Assembly: GCA_013396655.1 (NCBI GenBank)
Contig: WBMV01001092.1
Location: 111,548 to 175,547 of the forward strand
Source: Campylorhamphus procurvoides
Taxonomy: Eukaryota > Chordata > Aves > Passeriformes > Dendrocolaptidae
Length of the DNA stretch: 64,000 bases
Direction: 5' to 3'
Shown: positions 12,301 to 25,920 of the stretch, in pieces
Numbering within the stretch: position 1 is the first letter of the stretch
How the letters are laid out: the number at the start of each line of letters is the position of its first letter
Translations under genes and position numbers: made by a program
Notes under the pieces: model-generated
Seen by the model: the letters and a program-made list of their open reading frames with translations, nothing else
What the model was told of the DNA's origin: nothing
Database searches by the model: none

Positions 12301-13810
12301 TCCACTTTCAATTTGAAGTGGGATTTCTAGACTTGGCTCTGAAAAGTGTACTGGATTTGAAACCTCTTAAGAATAAATTGATGTCTACAAAGTGTTGATT
12401 TTTGTGTAATGTATGTAGTTGTCTGTATTCTTGAAAGACAGTTGGTAGTAGGTGTTGGAGCTGACTTAAAGGCCAGTGAAGTTCTGTGTACTTGATTTAT
12501 TGAAGTCAGAAAAGCTGAAGCACTAACTGACTACAACTGTGTATCTCCTGAATAGAATTTGTCATCACCTTGAACTCACAGCGCAGCTAATGAATGAAAA
12601 ATTTGAGCTTTTAAAATAAATTCTAAGCAAGCAAGACATGTCTAAATGTCAGGTTATAACACTACTTATTATTGAACTTACTCAGAACAAGTTACTTTTC
12701 TCAAAAGTGAAGGCTGTCATCTCAGCAACAAATAAGACTTGGGAATGGGAGGACTAATCTCTAAGGAATGATTTGAGTAAGATTGGAATGATTTGTCTCG
12801 GTTGAGGACAAACTGATGTTGGTAGAGATTCCATGGGGGTTCATATATATAACTTCGAAGAGCTAAAAGCTTTTTACAAGAAACGTGACAAAAGATGAAT
12901 ATCTGCTTATGGATCAGAATACAAAAAATAAGTGATGAAGAAGACTTGGCACCTGCTGTGAGCTGGCATGTCTCTCTGATGAAGAGGAGAACCTTTACTG
13001 AAAAGGGTAAATGAAGCAAATAGAAGGAAATGAGAAATACACTGGGTAAGAAAGTATCTTATTTATTTGAACAGGGTATAATAGTCATGTTAAACCCAAA
13101 TGCAATAGACCAGAGGATGAAAAAGGTAACTGAAAGTACTCTGCCTTAAGTAAATGTACGCTAACTGAAAACACTGGTGTTCTTGAGCACAGAAATCCTG
13201 GTTTCATAATGTATTTCAAGTGCTTCTAACTCAGCTTTAAAAATTAAATAAACCTGCCATCCAAGATGTCCTCTGAGTTAATTTTGTCTTTCTGTTTTCA
13301 GTAATTCCTTCATATATACCTGAGTTAGTTTGTTGATTTGCAAGTAAGGATAGTCTTGAAATACAGGTGAAAAAATAGCAGGTTGCTAGGAAGAGGAAAT
13401 GAGAATTCTAAAAGCGTATTCTGAAATCTCACAGTATTGAGGTCTGGCTGAGCCAAATGGTTGTGAGAGAGCAAGTGGTATAAATGTATTAAATGGAATG
13501 TTGCAAATAAATCTCTGAAAGGAGAACTTGTATTTGAGTCCATCAGCATGTGTGTTATATTGGCTAATGAGAATTTGAAGCAAGACCAGACTTTACTAAG
13601 CATGTCTGCTAATAGCCTTACAGTAATGAGGCCAGCAAAATCTTTGATCATGTCTCTACCCCAGTTTAGAATGAGCTTAGGTTAGTTTGGGTGTTTGATA
13701 TTTAGTAATTAAAAGAATCAAACCTTTCTAAAGGTTATGGAAGTTTATCATTTTAGCCAGGGTGTTCATTTGAGGAATTCACTTTGTAGCATCAAAGGTT
13801 TTCTTTCAGT

Positions 13811-13895
13811 GGGCTTTATTGCTTTTCTTTGTGTTTTTGTGGGGTTTTTATTTTTTTGGGCTTTTTTGTTGTTTTGATTTTTTTTGGTTTTATCT
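13811..13895. repeat. T-rich low-complexity tract
   Basis: An 85-bp stretch of T-runs broken by G (TTTTTGTGGGGTTTTT and similar). Read on the minus strand it is A-rich and lies immediately 3' of the antisense coding-like remnant at 13895-14640, so it could be a decayed poly(A) tail. It could equally be simple low-complexity DNA. Confidence 0.7.
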
Positions 13896-14640
13896 TAGCT
13901 TTGGTTTAGCTTCTCCCTAACCTTCACAGGCATACTTAGTATTGCAGACATTCTCTTGTTGCAGCATAAGTACTTTAGGACCTTTATTGTGTTCCCTTCT
14001 TGGAGAATAACAATCAGGTCTTCCATCCTTTCTTGTGGGTCACATCTTCTAGGCCTTTGAGCACACATTGCTTCCAGATACTGGATGGCTGATACGTGAT
14101 GTTCAAGCTGAACAACTCCAGATGGAACCTCAGTGATGTTGGCTAGAGCATATTCTAGCATATTCTAGAGTGTCACTTTCAATTCTTGAAGTGTAATCAC
14201 CGTATATTTGCTGTAGCTTTCAGAACAGTCTTTGCTCTCTAACCAGTTATTTAACATCCTGTCTGTCTTACTTATACTTGTTAGTGCCGAGTGTTACTCT
14301 AATTTGGACCTGCTACAACTTGAAGATTTTTTCTGCCTGCCTGGGAAAGCTTTGCACATATAACTTTGCTTGTTTTTCTGTATACTATACAGTTAATTGG
14401 CAGCATCACCAAGCCTCAGAAGTACAATGCCTCTTTTGACCTTCCACCATATCTCTTAGGTGTTTTGGTTGTATGCATATAGGACAACTTTAACATTTTC
14501 TACCAGATCAGTTGGTCAGAACTATTAACCCATCTTTTATGTTTTGAAAGATTAAGATCATCTGGAACTCTTTGACAAGCTTTCCAATCAGAGGTTTCAA
14601 TCTCTTATGCTTTTCTTTTAGTGTATTTATGCCTATAGCT
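13895..14640 (-). pseudogene. Antisense decayed coding-like stretch, unidentified, possible retrocopy
   Basis: On the minus strand an 88-codon open frame (14161-13895) reads as ordinary soluble protein, with segments such as SGVVQLEHHVSAIQYLEAM and RRCDPQERMEDLIVIL. A 10-bp direct repeat (CTAGAATATG-type, around 14150-14170) shifts the frame. Upstream of it the reading continues with KLQQIYGDYTSRIE-like sequence, and further coding-like blocks (YTEKQAKLYVQSFPRQAEKI; KRLKPLIGKLVKEFQMIL) occur in other frames separated by stops, back to about 14640. No GT-AG exon structure is obvious and an A-rich tract follows on the minus strand, which suggests a retrocopy. I do not recognise the parent gene, and chance open frames remain possible. 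Confidence 0.33.
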
Positions 14641-17600
14641 CTGAGACTCAGGGATTTGAATTTAGTTAAATGAGGATGTGAAGCCTTTTGTGTTGGTTAG
14701 GGAGTGTATTGTGTTGGTTAGTGGTGTGTATTTTTATAGCTAACTTTTGAACTACTTGTTTATTCTGACTACTAGATTTTTAGGGGAATGGGACTGAGGC
14801 GTTCTCTTCCAGTCCTGTTTTTGAGCCTGCCCAATTTGTTGGAAAAAGAGTACGTCATCTTGCTTATTTCCTCTTAAAGGAGGTGGGATGGGAAGATTTG
14901 GTTAAACAGAATTGGAAATATTCATTACGGAAGAACTTCCAGCTGCCTCATAGCATGCCTCATTTATTAGTTCAACATGTCTTTGTAAACATCTGAAAGC
15001 TTAGTATTAGGATAAACATGACTGGTTTAATTCATTATGTGTTAATATATATATAATGCAAAAACATGCAAAGTGGACATTGATACCATTACGGTTTAAA
15101 TTGAAATTCCAGATGAAGTTTCAAAGTTCACAGGACTTTGTAAACACTCTTGGCGAGTAGTAAGATTTAAAGCTTTAACCTTATAAAATTGGTTTTCTGA
15201 GTGTCCCTCACAACTGAATTTGAATAATGAGCCTAACATTCTTTTATAACCTCCTCTAGCCTCTTAGATTTAGTATTTAGTTTCCTGCTGCCTGATATTA
15301 AAGGTCTGTGCACCATGGTAAGAAGCAAAGTATGCAGGGGCACAGTCACTGTCTTCTGTGAAGTCAGTAAAGCTAGTACAGAAACATCAGTTAACATATG
15401 AAAATGACATTATGAAACAAGAATAGTGGGTAACAGCCATGTCTGACTTTAAGGTCAGAGACTGGCTTTGAAGCTCCAACTCATGACCGTGAGTTGGGCT
15501 CAGGCTATGTTAGTGTTAAACTGAGCTGTAACTATTTGTTAAAACTTTGTGTTGCCCTGGATTAAAATACCTTTTTAAAATGTTTTGTTGTTTTATATGT
15601 TGGAAATTAGTCTTGCTGATAATGGTTTATTGTGGTGCTGTGGAGGTTTGCATACTTGTTGTCTTGACTCATTTTTGTTAAGATGAAAGTTCTTTGTCCA
15701 GTATTGCATTATGTGACTTTCTAACAGGCAGCATGAATCCTCCCTGTGGGCTCTGGGTGATGTCTTATGAATGGTAGCTGTAACCTTCCCCACAAATACT
15801 ACTATTGCTTACTGTCTCTCTGTCTCTAGATATACATGTTGATTCAACAACAGAAAGATAGGGGACCATCCTTTCCATCAGCAGTGGGGAATGAAGGAGC
15901 AGAGTAACACAAGCCTCTTGGTACAACGGTGTGATAGGTCATCAACTATAACCTTAGGGGGAGCAGATGGAGGTTCAGAGTACTTTAAAATTCTCCAGAA
16001 AATCCTGTGCTAGCACTGAACTGAGAATTTGTCTGTCTCAAGCCTGGTGTGTTGAGTAAAATCACTGCTGCAGCAACAGTTAACTTTTGATTGAGATTAT
16101 ACTGAAATTAAGAGACTGACCTTTTCAGGCATTCCCATACTCAAGCAGTTCTTGTTGCCAGTGTCTTTGATTTTCAGATCGCTTGAAAGAATTTTAACTT
16201 TGTGTAAGTTTATAATTTTCAACTAGAAATTATGTTGCCCTTACTATAGCTTTTGTATGAAGTAGGCTATAGTCACCTAGAGGAGAGCAGCTTACATGTT
16301 GGATCAAATTAAGACTGGAACCTAGTTTTGGTCCATTTGCAGGTATGAAAAGTTAACATTCAGAAGTCAATAGAATCATTTCCAAGTGATAGATTTGCAT
16401 GAGCTACTGTAGTGATACATATCAATGCAATGGGAGAAATCTAAAAATATGTCATTACTTAAACACTTGTCATTGTGTTCCCAGTTTCCTGTTGGTATGA
16501 GGTAAAGTTGACCTCTGGTTCAGTTCAAACTGAAGTTCTTGAACTTCAGTTAAATGGAAAAGCAGCCTGTGATAGCAGGCAAACAGAGAGAAAGCCTGAG
16601 GATTACAGTTGCTATGCCCCATTTCACCAAAACTTTTTGTGTTCTGTTAGGCTTTTGCATGCCTGTTATATTTTTATGATAAACACTGAACAAGGTTTTA
16701 AGAATTGCTCTCTGAGATGGAAATAATATACCTCTGGTTTTCTTCTTTAAAAAAATAAGGCAAGCACTGTACAAAAAAGGGGAACTTGAGCTGAGTACTG
16801 TAAATTTAATCCTTATAGAAGCTAACCTCATGCTCCCGGCTCAGTTTCCCAAAAAAATTGATTGACAAACTAGTACTCCCCTTTAAGTAAGGATTGTGAT
16901 AAAGCAGGTCCTTAGGCAAGAGGAACATTGAGTTATAATACTATCTCTTTGATGTTAGCGTAGTTTCTTTCCTAAGTACTTGCTTAACGGTTCTAATTGG
17001 AAGCTAGTGTTGAGGGATTTTGTACTACTTAATCTTGAATCTCTTCCATTCCTTGGTTCTGATCTTTTTTTGACACAGTAATTTGATCATGCCCTGGTGC
17101 TCAAAAGACACACACTGACTTCTTCCCAGTCATTTAAGCATATATTTTTATAAAGCCTCAAGTTGAGGTTTCAGCTTGTTTTCAGCAGTGCCCTTAAGTG
17201 ATTTGCTTTTCCAGCTAAACAAATCTGAAAATACCACTGGATTGTGTGCTTATGCTCATTGCCTCTATTGCATTTCCATTGTGATCATCAGAGGTAATTC
17301 AAAAGGTTAAATCAGGAAGAGAACAAGTGAGTTTTTGGGGGTCGGGGTCTCTTAGGTATCTGGTGAGTGCTGACACAAGGGGAAGAGGATGACTGGAAGA
17401 ATAGGTCTAACCTTTCTGATGTCATTTGAAATTAAACTGACCTAACAGTAATGCTTAGCCTGACCTTAAGAGTTTTTTCATGGAAAATTCTGCTGACTTA
17501 GGAACTTGCCACCACCAAAGTGGGATGTTCTTCTTGTTCTGCTCCATTCTTGATTGGAACTTGTCTTAGTTTCCTGCTGTTAGTATGTGCTAAGACCTGA

Positions 17601-20600
17601 TCTGAGCTGAATAACTTGCTGATAGAGGGAAAAACTGCATTTTTCTGCTCTTCTGTAGTTTGCCTTCATTGTCTTGTGGAAGTAGTTGACAGTTTGTGGG
17701 AAGTCAGTGGCAAGAAAGTGTTGGTGTGGTCTTCCTGTATTGCCAGAGGTGTGCTCTTAAGTGGGCCACAAAATGTATTGCTTTTATAATTAGACTTGTG
17801 CATGGCAGCTCCATATAGAAAATACCTAAATCTGCTGTCCATTACAGCAAGTAACGAGCCTGAAAGTATTCTGTCATTTCATAGCATTGTTACTTTGTTG
17901 TTTTAAGAAGCTCTTTGTAGACCCTATAATTCCTCAGTATTTTTTTTTTTCAGTTAGCAAGAGAACCTTGATTTAAGAATTACTACTGAACAGCTTCTGT
18001 GAACAGCTTCTGTTTTCATGGTCAGTGTTTAGTAGCAACTCCTTCTGTGGTTTTTAATGCTAGAAGTAAGCCTTAGGGATTTTTTTTTGTTTTGTTTACT
18101 CTTCAAATTTCTGTTCATGAAGTTATATGAGAAGCGTCAGTGCCTTGCAGTTTCAAGTAAGGTTCTTGACTTCATTGCCAATGTGGATTGGATCACTGAT
18201 CAAAAATCAGTACATAGGGACTTAGCTAAAATGGAATCATGTAAAGGTACTTGAGATGGCAATCTCCTTAGGCTGCACGTGAAACAGTACAGGACAATCT
18301 TGTCTTCCAAGTGAGCAAAAAGAAGAGGGAAAGATCTGTAAAAACCTGGACAAATCTAAAGAAAAATGTGAGAAAATTTCATGATGCTGTTTACCTTCAG
18401 AAGTTAAAAAATAACATCATGATTACTAAATGAATACAAAGTGTATTCTTAAGGTTTTTTGCAAATGAGAAGAAAGGACTTCAGTATTTTTAAAGTGAAG
18501 CAGAAGGTCAGATTTCAGTATTAGATTTCAAGAGCAGGAGAGCTAGGCTTTATTAAAACAGTAAATGTATGTCCTATGTGCCAGTACTTTGGATCAGTTA
18601 AGGAGCTGAATAGTGTGGCCTTGAAGTGTCTTGTTCTTTAGAACCTTGTGCACTGTAAGCCTCTAAAAGCTCTGTTTTGGAGTAGACATGTAGCTCATTA
18701 TTCAAGTACAATCTCTAAGCAAAATACTGACTCTCAAGTGGTATTCTCTGTGTCAAAGGAAATACATTTTAGAGTCCTGGGTCTTGGAGAGCCCTGAATA
18801 TCTGCTTAGTAATTAGTTTGCTAGTTTGAACAATTAGCTGGATTGCTCTGCAAATTAAGTTAGTTAAATAATAACTGGATGGAGATTTAATCAAGAGATA
18901 CTGTTCCTGACAAAAGATGTGGTTGTTGGCACTTAAGCTTTAAACTATTTCTGAAACTTGAAACATTTTGGAGTTAGATGAACTATATGTAAGTTCAGGT
19001 TAAATGATTCACATAGATAAGTTAATATTTTGCCCTCAGAGCCTGAATATGTGTCAGAAGATGAGATAAATGTGTAAAATTTGAAATAGTGATCTATTGG
19101 CTTTACCTCCTTTGCTGTAGAATGCGAGTGAAAAAGATGTAACTGATCAACATTCTATGGCTGCAAGTGTGTTTATATAAATGTGTATGGGTGCTGCTCA
19201 GTTCAAGCTGTAAATTTTGAAAGTAGCAGCAATGAAAACGTTTGACTTTTGTGCAATTCATGTGAGAGTACCATGTTCTTACAGCACAAGTGAGCTGTTT
19301 GAAGTATTTCTGGGTGGAAAAACTGTTGAGTATTGACTTTTTAAATGTATTGTGGTCATCCTTATGTAGCTAAAGCCTCCAATTACTGTGAGTAGAGTTG
19401 TCCACAAAAAAAAAAAAAGAGCTTGCATGTTCAACTAACTGGGATGTTTTTCCAGTTCAGTTTGTTACCTTCCCAGAAGTCTGAGCAGTTTTTGTAAGTC
19501 CTTTTGTAGGGCTTTTCTGTACTAAGTTTTTTGGAGTTATATACAGCGGATCATTATGCTGTAAGTTAGTACTTAAATATTGCAAAATGCTGATTTCTGA
19601 ACAAAGGTGTTTTTTGTAAGTGACAAAGTAGGTATATCCTGTACATTCTGAAATACATGTCAGAAATTTAACTTGTGAGCCTTTATTAAATAAGGTAGAA
19701 TGCAATAGTCAAATACCTTTTAAGAACAGCTCCACCTTATGCTTAAATGTAGCAATGGCAAGTGGAGACAAAGTTGGGGCAGAATTCTGTGCGTTTCGCT
19801 TAGTATGCAAAGAGACTAGACAAAATATTCTTTTATTGCATGTGAATTAGTCATGGCAGATATTCTCTATATGAAATGTATTTGGGAGGTTTTGAGTTTT
19901 CAGGCTAATTTTTGCCCGTCACCAGTCCCTTCTGGTGACTGGCATATCAACAATCTGGATCTAAAGTTCTGGCTTAGACTGTTTTATTTGTGTTCATCCT
20001 ATTGATACTTTGTCATTTTATACTGAAGAAATCCATAGGTGAATCTTTAAGACACTTTTTTGGTGTCTTCACTGACTCAGTTATGGTTTGAACAATGAAA
20101 AATCAATTGGTGGGATATGGAACACTTCCAACAATGAACTTGTGCATAAAGGCATATAGAGACTTTTGTGCTGATCGCATGGCTTGTCTTCTGTGTGAAC
20201 TTGGTGAGTGAAAAGGTGATTCATATCTCAGGTTGGTTGACCTCTTCACACCTATGAAAATGGGACTACTAAAATTTAGACTTCAGTCTTGTTGCATAGG
20301 TGAACTTCCTCAGTAAGAGCCTGAGTACTACTGATTTGGTAACTGGAGAGAGAATTTGGAGCATTTAAAATTGTTCTATTAAAACTTAAGCACAGGAAAA
20401 AGAAATAGTGGGTACTAAGGCTTTTGTTCTTTTTCATCATATTTAGTTTGCTCTAAGAGAACTAATGAGTGAAGGTGCTGGAGCATCTGGTAGAAGAAAT
20501 TGTGAAGCAGTGATTTATCAAACTTTGTCCTGATAGACTTCCTATTTTTGGGAGGAGGGTGGCATAAAATGCTGAGCTCAGAACATAGTTGCTTCTTTGG

Positions 20601-21383
20601 AAGGTATTTAGGTATTAAATGGAGATACATTGAATCTTAAGCAAACACTTGACTATGCCTACTCTAGCATGTTTGCTGTGTGAGGGAAGATCTAGTGTGA
20701 AGACACCACAGTGCAGTGTAGCAGGAAGATTTCATATGTATGATGGTACATGTCTTCATTAAGTAAGTAGGATAGGGAAGTTAAACTGAGGACTTAGACT
20801 GACTGCCACTGTTAATGTGGAGTGGTTTGTGGGGGTTTTGATGTGGGTTTTCTTGTTTGATTTTTAACTGGTTTGCTTTTTAAGCAATTACTGGTATGGT
20901 AAGTGGTTGAAGTTACACTTGCACATTTCTCTGTAAATTATCTTTATTAAGAGTTGTATCTTTTGAAAATACAAATAAGTGGAATAAAAATTCAATTTTT
21001 ACCTGATGCTCTGGATCAGTAATCAGGCTGCTCAAGTACCATGTCTGATTATTGCTTATTTTCAGTAAATTTGAATACACACAATACTCATATCTAGTTA
21101 AATTCCCAAAAGACTGTTACACCAGTTAGACAATTTTCAGGTTTTTACAGGAAGCTGTGTGTTAGTGACGGGATTCTCTAAGAAATGGTTGATTTATACC
21201 TAGCTTTGATGTTTTTGCTTGAAGCATGCTTGTGTAGTGTGTCTACACTGGTGTGAATCAGTTATTCAGAGGAAAGTAGGAATTCCCTTTTAAAAAGTCA
21301 AGCTAATTACTGTAGGAGTCTTAATATGAAGACTTTGAGACATAACTTTCTTGTGTACCAACTAACAATTGCTTTGTTTTTAG

Positions 21384-21722
21384 GTGCCTTAGCTGGACCA
21401 GTTGTTGATCCACATGTGACAGCAGTTTGGGGGAAGAAGGTTGCACTGAAATGCATAATTGATGTAAATGAAACAATAACACAAGTTTCTTGGGAGAAGA
21501 TATATGGTAAAAGTTCACAGACTATTGCTGTTCATCATCCTGAATATGGAATATCTGTTCAAGGAGAATATCGAGAAAGAGTGGCATTTAAAAACTACTC
21601 ACTTACTGATGCAACAATCATTTTAAAAAATGTAAGCTTTTCTGATGCAGGGGAATATATTTGCAAAGCAGTTACATTCCCACTTGGAAATACACAGTCA
21701 TCAACCACTGTAACAGTACTAG
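21384..21722 (+). CDS. NECTIN3: NECTIN3 exon 2: Ig domain 1 (V-set)
   Basis: This exon encodes the membrane-distal V-set domain, which mediates trans-dimerisation in nectins. The acceptor is TTTTTAG at 21377-21383 and the donor GTAAGT at 21723; the exon enters in phase 1 and leaves in phase 1 (339 bp). The canonical disulfide cysteines are in LKCIIDV (codon 21452) and YICKAV (codon 21662), with the core Trp in VSWEK. The three signatures of the PVR/nectin family are all present: ITQ, A-X6-G (AVHHPEYG), and TFPLG. N-glycosylation sequons occur at NET, NYS and NVS. The sequence closely parallels mammalian nectin-3 domain 1 (GKSSQT, YGISVQGEY, VTFPLGN). An upstream in-frame ATG at 21326 lies in the intron and is not needed as a start. 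Confidence 0.96.
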
Positions 21723-22182
21723 GTAAGTAAAATTCTTTATGAAAATAGCTGAAGGCTTAGTAATAAGTTGCATTTTACCTTTTATCCTAAAGAATACGTG
21801 AAATATGTGTTTGCTGGTCTACCACTGCAGATGTCGTTACTCTTACGAACATCATTGAGGAATCTTTTAGGTCTTGCTTGCTTAGAACTTGCTCTTTGAT
21901 TGTCTAGATATTTAAAATAAATAACCAATAACTATTTAGGCATTGTGCTAATACAAGCATTTAATTGCTTTAGAATTTGACTTGGCAATGCTGATACTGG
22001 GGACTCGTGACTTGTGTGTGTGTGCTGAGGAGCTGCTGAATGCTGCTTTGGCTAACTCAGTGGCTAAATTCCCTCATAAATTCCCTCAGTGCAATGTGTA
22101 GTCACTGATTTTCAGAAAAGTCTGGTATTGCTTAAAACCTGCTGATGACCAATTGTCTCAGTGAAATACTCCATCATGTGTA

Positions 22183-22336
22183 ATGAGGCCAGAGTTCCTA
22201 GAGGCATGGTAGATGCTCCATGCCTTGAATCATTCAAGGGCAGGTTGGACTGGACACTTGAGCAACCTGATATAGTTGAAGGGGGGTTATACTATGTGGT
22301 CTTTAAAAGTTCCCTTCCAACTCAAATGATTCTATA
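22183..22336 (+). mobile_element. CR1 LINE 3'-end fragment
   Basis: Pieces matching the avian CR1 3' region occur in order: ATGCTCCATGCCTTGAA, CATTCAAGGGCAGGTTGGAC, TGAGCAACCTGATATAG, GTCTTTAAAAGTTCCCTTCC and ATGATTCTATAA. The segment that usually reads GTCCCTGCCCATGG before the GGGGGGTT run is missing, so there is an internal deletion. The 5' limit is approximate. Confidence 0.88.
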
Positions 22337-25300
22337 AATGTGTACCTAACATGATAAGTTAATGTAGCTGATTGGGGAACTGGTGATGTCAGCTGTTCTT
22401 TGCACAGTATAAATGTAAAGCAGAACTGTCTAGATGTCTGCTGGGAGTTGTGGGAGGCAAGAGGCAACTTAAGCTCTTGAGTGGTTGTGGGTACTCATAA
22501 TGGGAAGCTTTTGTGAACTTGAGTTTTCACTTTTACGAACTTAGTCCCTCTCATTGAGGGTTGAGTATTGCTGTCATAAGAAATTACTAATAAAGCACAG
22601 GTAGAGTTGGTAGTGCAGTGTGAGGTAAAATGATTACCCTGAAACTTGAAAACCTGTTATTGACTTGCCCTCTCCCTATAGTAGTATGCTTTCTTGTAAG
22701 AGAATAAGGTACTTCTGTATCTGCTGCCAGTAGTCACGGTACTTTCTACAGCTGAGGTGGTCCTCAATGACTGTTTTTCAGAACAGATAGTAGAATACTC
22801 AATGAGATTAATCAGATGGCTGTAGCACAGTATGTAAACTGGTTTTCACCACAAGGTGGGGCAAAATAAACACATCACAGGAACTGGTTTCATCCAATTT
22901 GAAACAAGTAACTTGGCCAAACTCCTGTGTTGTACAATCCATGTAGTTTTATGGCTCTCTTTTCCATCCGTCTTCCATCTGTGCTGCAAGTAGTTGTGGC
23001 TGTAGTTATTGTAGCAGTCTTTTGGCTTCGTATTTTAGCTATTGTGCTTTACCAGTATACATGTGGGAGGTTCTTAGTGTCCTCCCTCATCTCTTCTAAT
23101 CAGTTCCTAAGATTTTTTTTTTTAGGTCACTTTGTAGTTGTGTCCATTTTGCCCTTGAAATTTCAGGTTTATGGAGAACCTGAGGAGGAATTTGGAAAGC
23201 AAATGTATGTTTTGTGTATTTATTGTTCTGCATTTGAGAATGTAGAAGTACCACAGTTTGCTTGATTAGATACATATTATCAAAAATTGCAGTTGTAACA
23301 GAATAGTTAAAGTATTTGTCAGGCACACAGTGCTTCTGATCATAGTTTGTTTTTTCATAGTTGATGCAGATGTTGCTGTTAAGCCTCTCAGTGACTTGGT
23401 ATCAACCTCTGAGTTGCAAAACTCAGCTATTGTTTCCAAAGATGCCTTTCCATCCCAGTTAGCAGCAGCTTGCCTTGCATGTACAGCTGGGTAGCCCACC
23501 CCCATTGGACTTACACTGCTAAAGCTACAGAACATACATATTTTCTCTCCTTCTGGCAACTCTTTACTACACTGACATGTAGACTTAAAAGCAAAATACT
23601 GGGGAAGTAATGATTTTTATAATATGCATGTAAATGAATAACTTGTAGGCTTTGCTGGCCTGATCTCAGCAATTGCAAGCTCAGCAGTCTTAAGGCATGG
23701 GATAGCTGTAATCAAAGTTTAAAAGTTGATGTAACTTTAAAATCAGCTTTAGCCTGACTGCATTCACCCACTTATCTAAAAAACTCTCCTTTAAGTGAGG
23801 AGAGAAAATTCCTCTTTTAGGGCTGGAGCTGTTTCTGGTTCAAGCAGCACTGCCTTTTTTCTTAGTCCCTGGTCTTTTCCTATTTATCAAAGAAATAGTT
23901 TCATCCCATATGTAGGGACATACTTCATCAGTAGATGCTTGTACACTGTAAGGCAGAAACACTGAAGACAAATGCAAGAAAAAAGGTACAAGATAAAATG
24001 CCTGTGTTTTGCCACAGTGCACTCATCACCATATTTAGAACTTCTCCTGTGCTTCTTAAGCTTAACAGACTTTCCACATTTGGTGACTTTGCTCACCCTA
24101 AGTTTGCTTTGTTTAGTGCTCCATGTTGCCTTAAGGAAATGCACTGTAAAAGAATTTAAGACAGTGAAAATATGAAAATGCTTCTAGAGTCCAGCAGGTA
24201 TATTGAACTTGTCTACAATGTTGTTTCATCAAACTTACCTTGTTAAACTGGGGCCAAAAAAATCACAAATAGTTCTGTGGCAAGCTGTTTTAATCAAGAT
24301 GCTGACCAATTGAGCCAAACTGGTATCTCAAGGCGGAAGAGTTTGTTTGTGACAGGGCAGCTTGCAGAGCTGATGTGATTTTTGTTGTTATCTTGAGTGC
24401 TGTACATGACTATTTTAAATACTTGGTTTGACTTGACTTTACTGTCTTGCTGAGTTAGATTTCTCAGCATGGATATTGATTAAAGGAGGGCTTGCTCTTC
24501 TGCAGCCTAGCTCTTAGCAATGCTACAAGTGAAGAACAAGCTGTACAGATAAGTGTCAACAGTGTAAGTCTGTCACCATGAACAAATCCCAGACACTCTA
24601 ATGTAGAAATTCTTACAGTCAAGAATAAGAAGGTACATGTCACACAGTATAGAAAATGGGTCGTCTCAGCCAGTTCTGATAAAGTAATGGTGTTTGAAAA
24701 GTGATTGAGTTGAGGAGATATACAGATTCTTAAGTACTACACAATGCCCTGGGTCAAGAGAAAAGCATGAAGTAGATAACAAAATAGTGAAGTGACTGGT
24801 CTTAGAATGAACAAACAAACAAACGTCAAAGCTACAAAAACAAAACAACCTAAAGTCAATAATTAAGGATTAATTAGCAAACACAGGAACACAGAAATAT
24901 AAAACTGCTGGTTTTGAGAGGAGAGAAGATAAAGACTAGAAATACTGTTTTGCAAAGAAGATATTCAAGTAAATGTCAGTTGTAATGAAGAAGGGACAGA
25001 CAATTCCCAGTGTCATGCTGTTGCTAAGGAATTAGTGAATTTCATGGCGAGAGGAAATAATCTTGTTTGTGTTGTAATCATGCCAATTTTGTCCAGACCT
25101 CCTGTGCACAGTGGCAAAAGAGTCTTAAAAGTAACAGAAACAATTGAAAAAGGCTTATGAAATATTTGAAACCAAGAAGAAACTTTCAGGCCTGAAAACC
25201 TAAGGCAATAAGATTTAAGGCTCTGTTGTGTTTGAATGCTTTATTATGTTGGTTTTCTATGAAGAAGTATAAGGACTTGAGCAGTGAGAGGTCTATGTTG

Positions 25301-25920
25301 AACATAAGATGAAGGGAAAGTAAGTACTGTTAAATTTGTAGTGGTCATAAATCAGTAAAAGGGCAAGCACAGATCTACAAATTAGGTGAGACTTTGAACA
25401 ACTGCACATCCAGCTTCCATACTTAGGCCACTGTTTCTTTATAACACAGATATAATTCATGCCATAATGTTGCTTTAGATTTGTGTGACTATTGTTCTAA
25501 GTTACGTGAATGAGATGATCCATGGGCAGGAACCTTTTGATAATATCTGTCCATTCAATCAGTGTATCTACTCAGTTGCTGTTTTAAAGGGAGTGGAGGA
25601 AACCACCACTGCCCTGGACCTCTTACACTGTGGGAGCAGGACCCTTCTGCTTTTGGATCTTTGTGGGATTGGTGGCTTCCTTTCCCAAACAAAGCATTTC
25701 ACCATCTTTTTCATTTGACTTGAATAGAACATAATGTTTCTACTGAATGGGTGAAGCAGCTCCTCTAATGTTCTCCCAGCTGCCTTCATGGGTCCACCAC
25801 CACCGTGAGCAACAGGAGTCTGTAGGACACCTTTCAGTATGATTCATGTGGCACACCGAATGCTGCTGGGGTAAAAGTGGACTGCTGCAAGAGTTGGTGC
25901 ATATAGAAGTTACACTTTAC

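Larger units (their letters stand above)
135..21383 (+). other. NECTIN3: NECTIN3 intron 1 (21.2 kb)
   Basis: The intron is bounded by GTAAGT at 135 and the acceptor TTTGTTTTTAG ending at 21383. After the CpG island the sequence is AT-rich and non-coding. It holds an A15 run (3615-3629), a CR1 3' tail (7715-7756), a longer CR1 remnant (8461-9300), a T-rich tract with an antisense coding-like remnant (13811-14640), and otherwise unique-looking DNA. I see no exon of another gene supported by splice sites and coding signal. Enhancers may exist but cannot be recognised from one sequence. Confidence 0.85.

Noticed and set aside
15477..15500. Short inverted repeat CCAACTCA...TGAGTTGG
   Set aside because: An 8-bp stem in a 64-kb window is expected by chance and no RNA gene context is present.
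17988..18014. Direct repeat GAACAGCTTCTGT, two copies side by side
   Set aside because: A small local tandem duplication typical of replication slippage, with no associated feature.
21326..21383. In-frame ATG upstream of exon 2 that could make an alternative signal peptide
   Set aside because: The segment lies upstream of a good acceptor whose phase fits exon 1, and known nectin-3 structure has the signal peptide in exon 1. An alternative first exon here would need transcript evidence.
22927..23265. 112-codon hydrophobic open frame in intron 2
   Set aside because: No splice sites, no family match and simple hydrophobic composition from T-rich DNA; best explained as chance.
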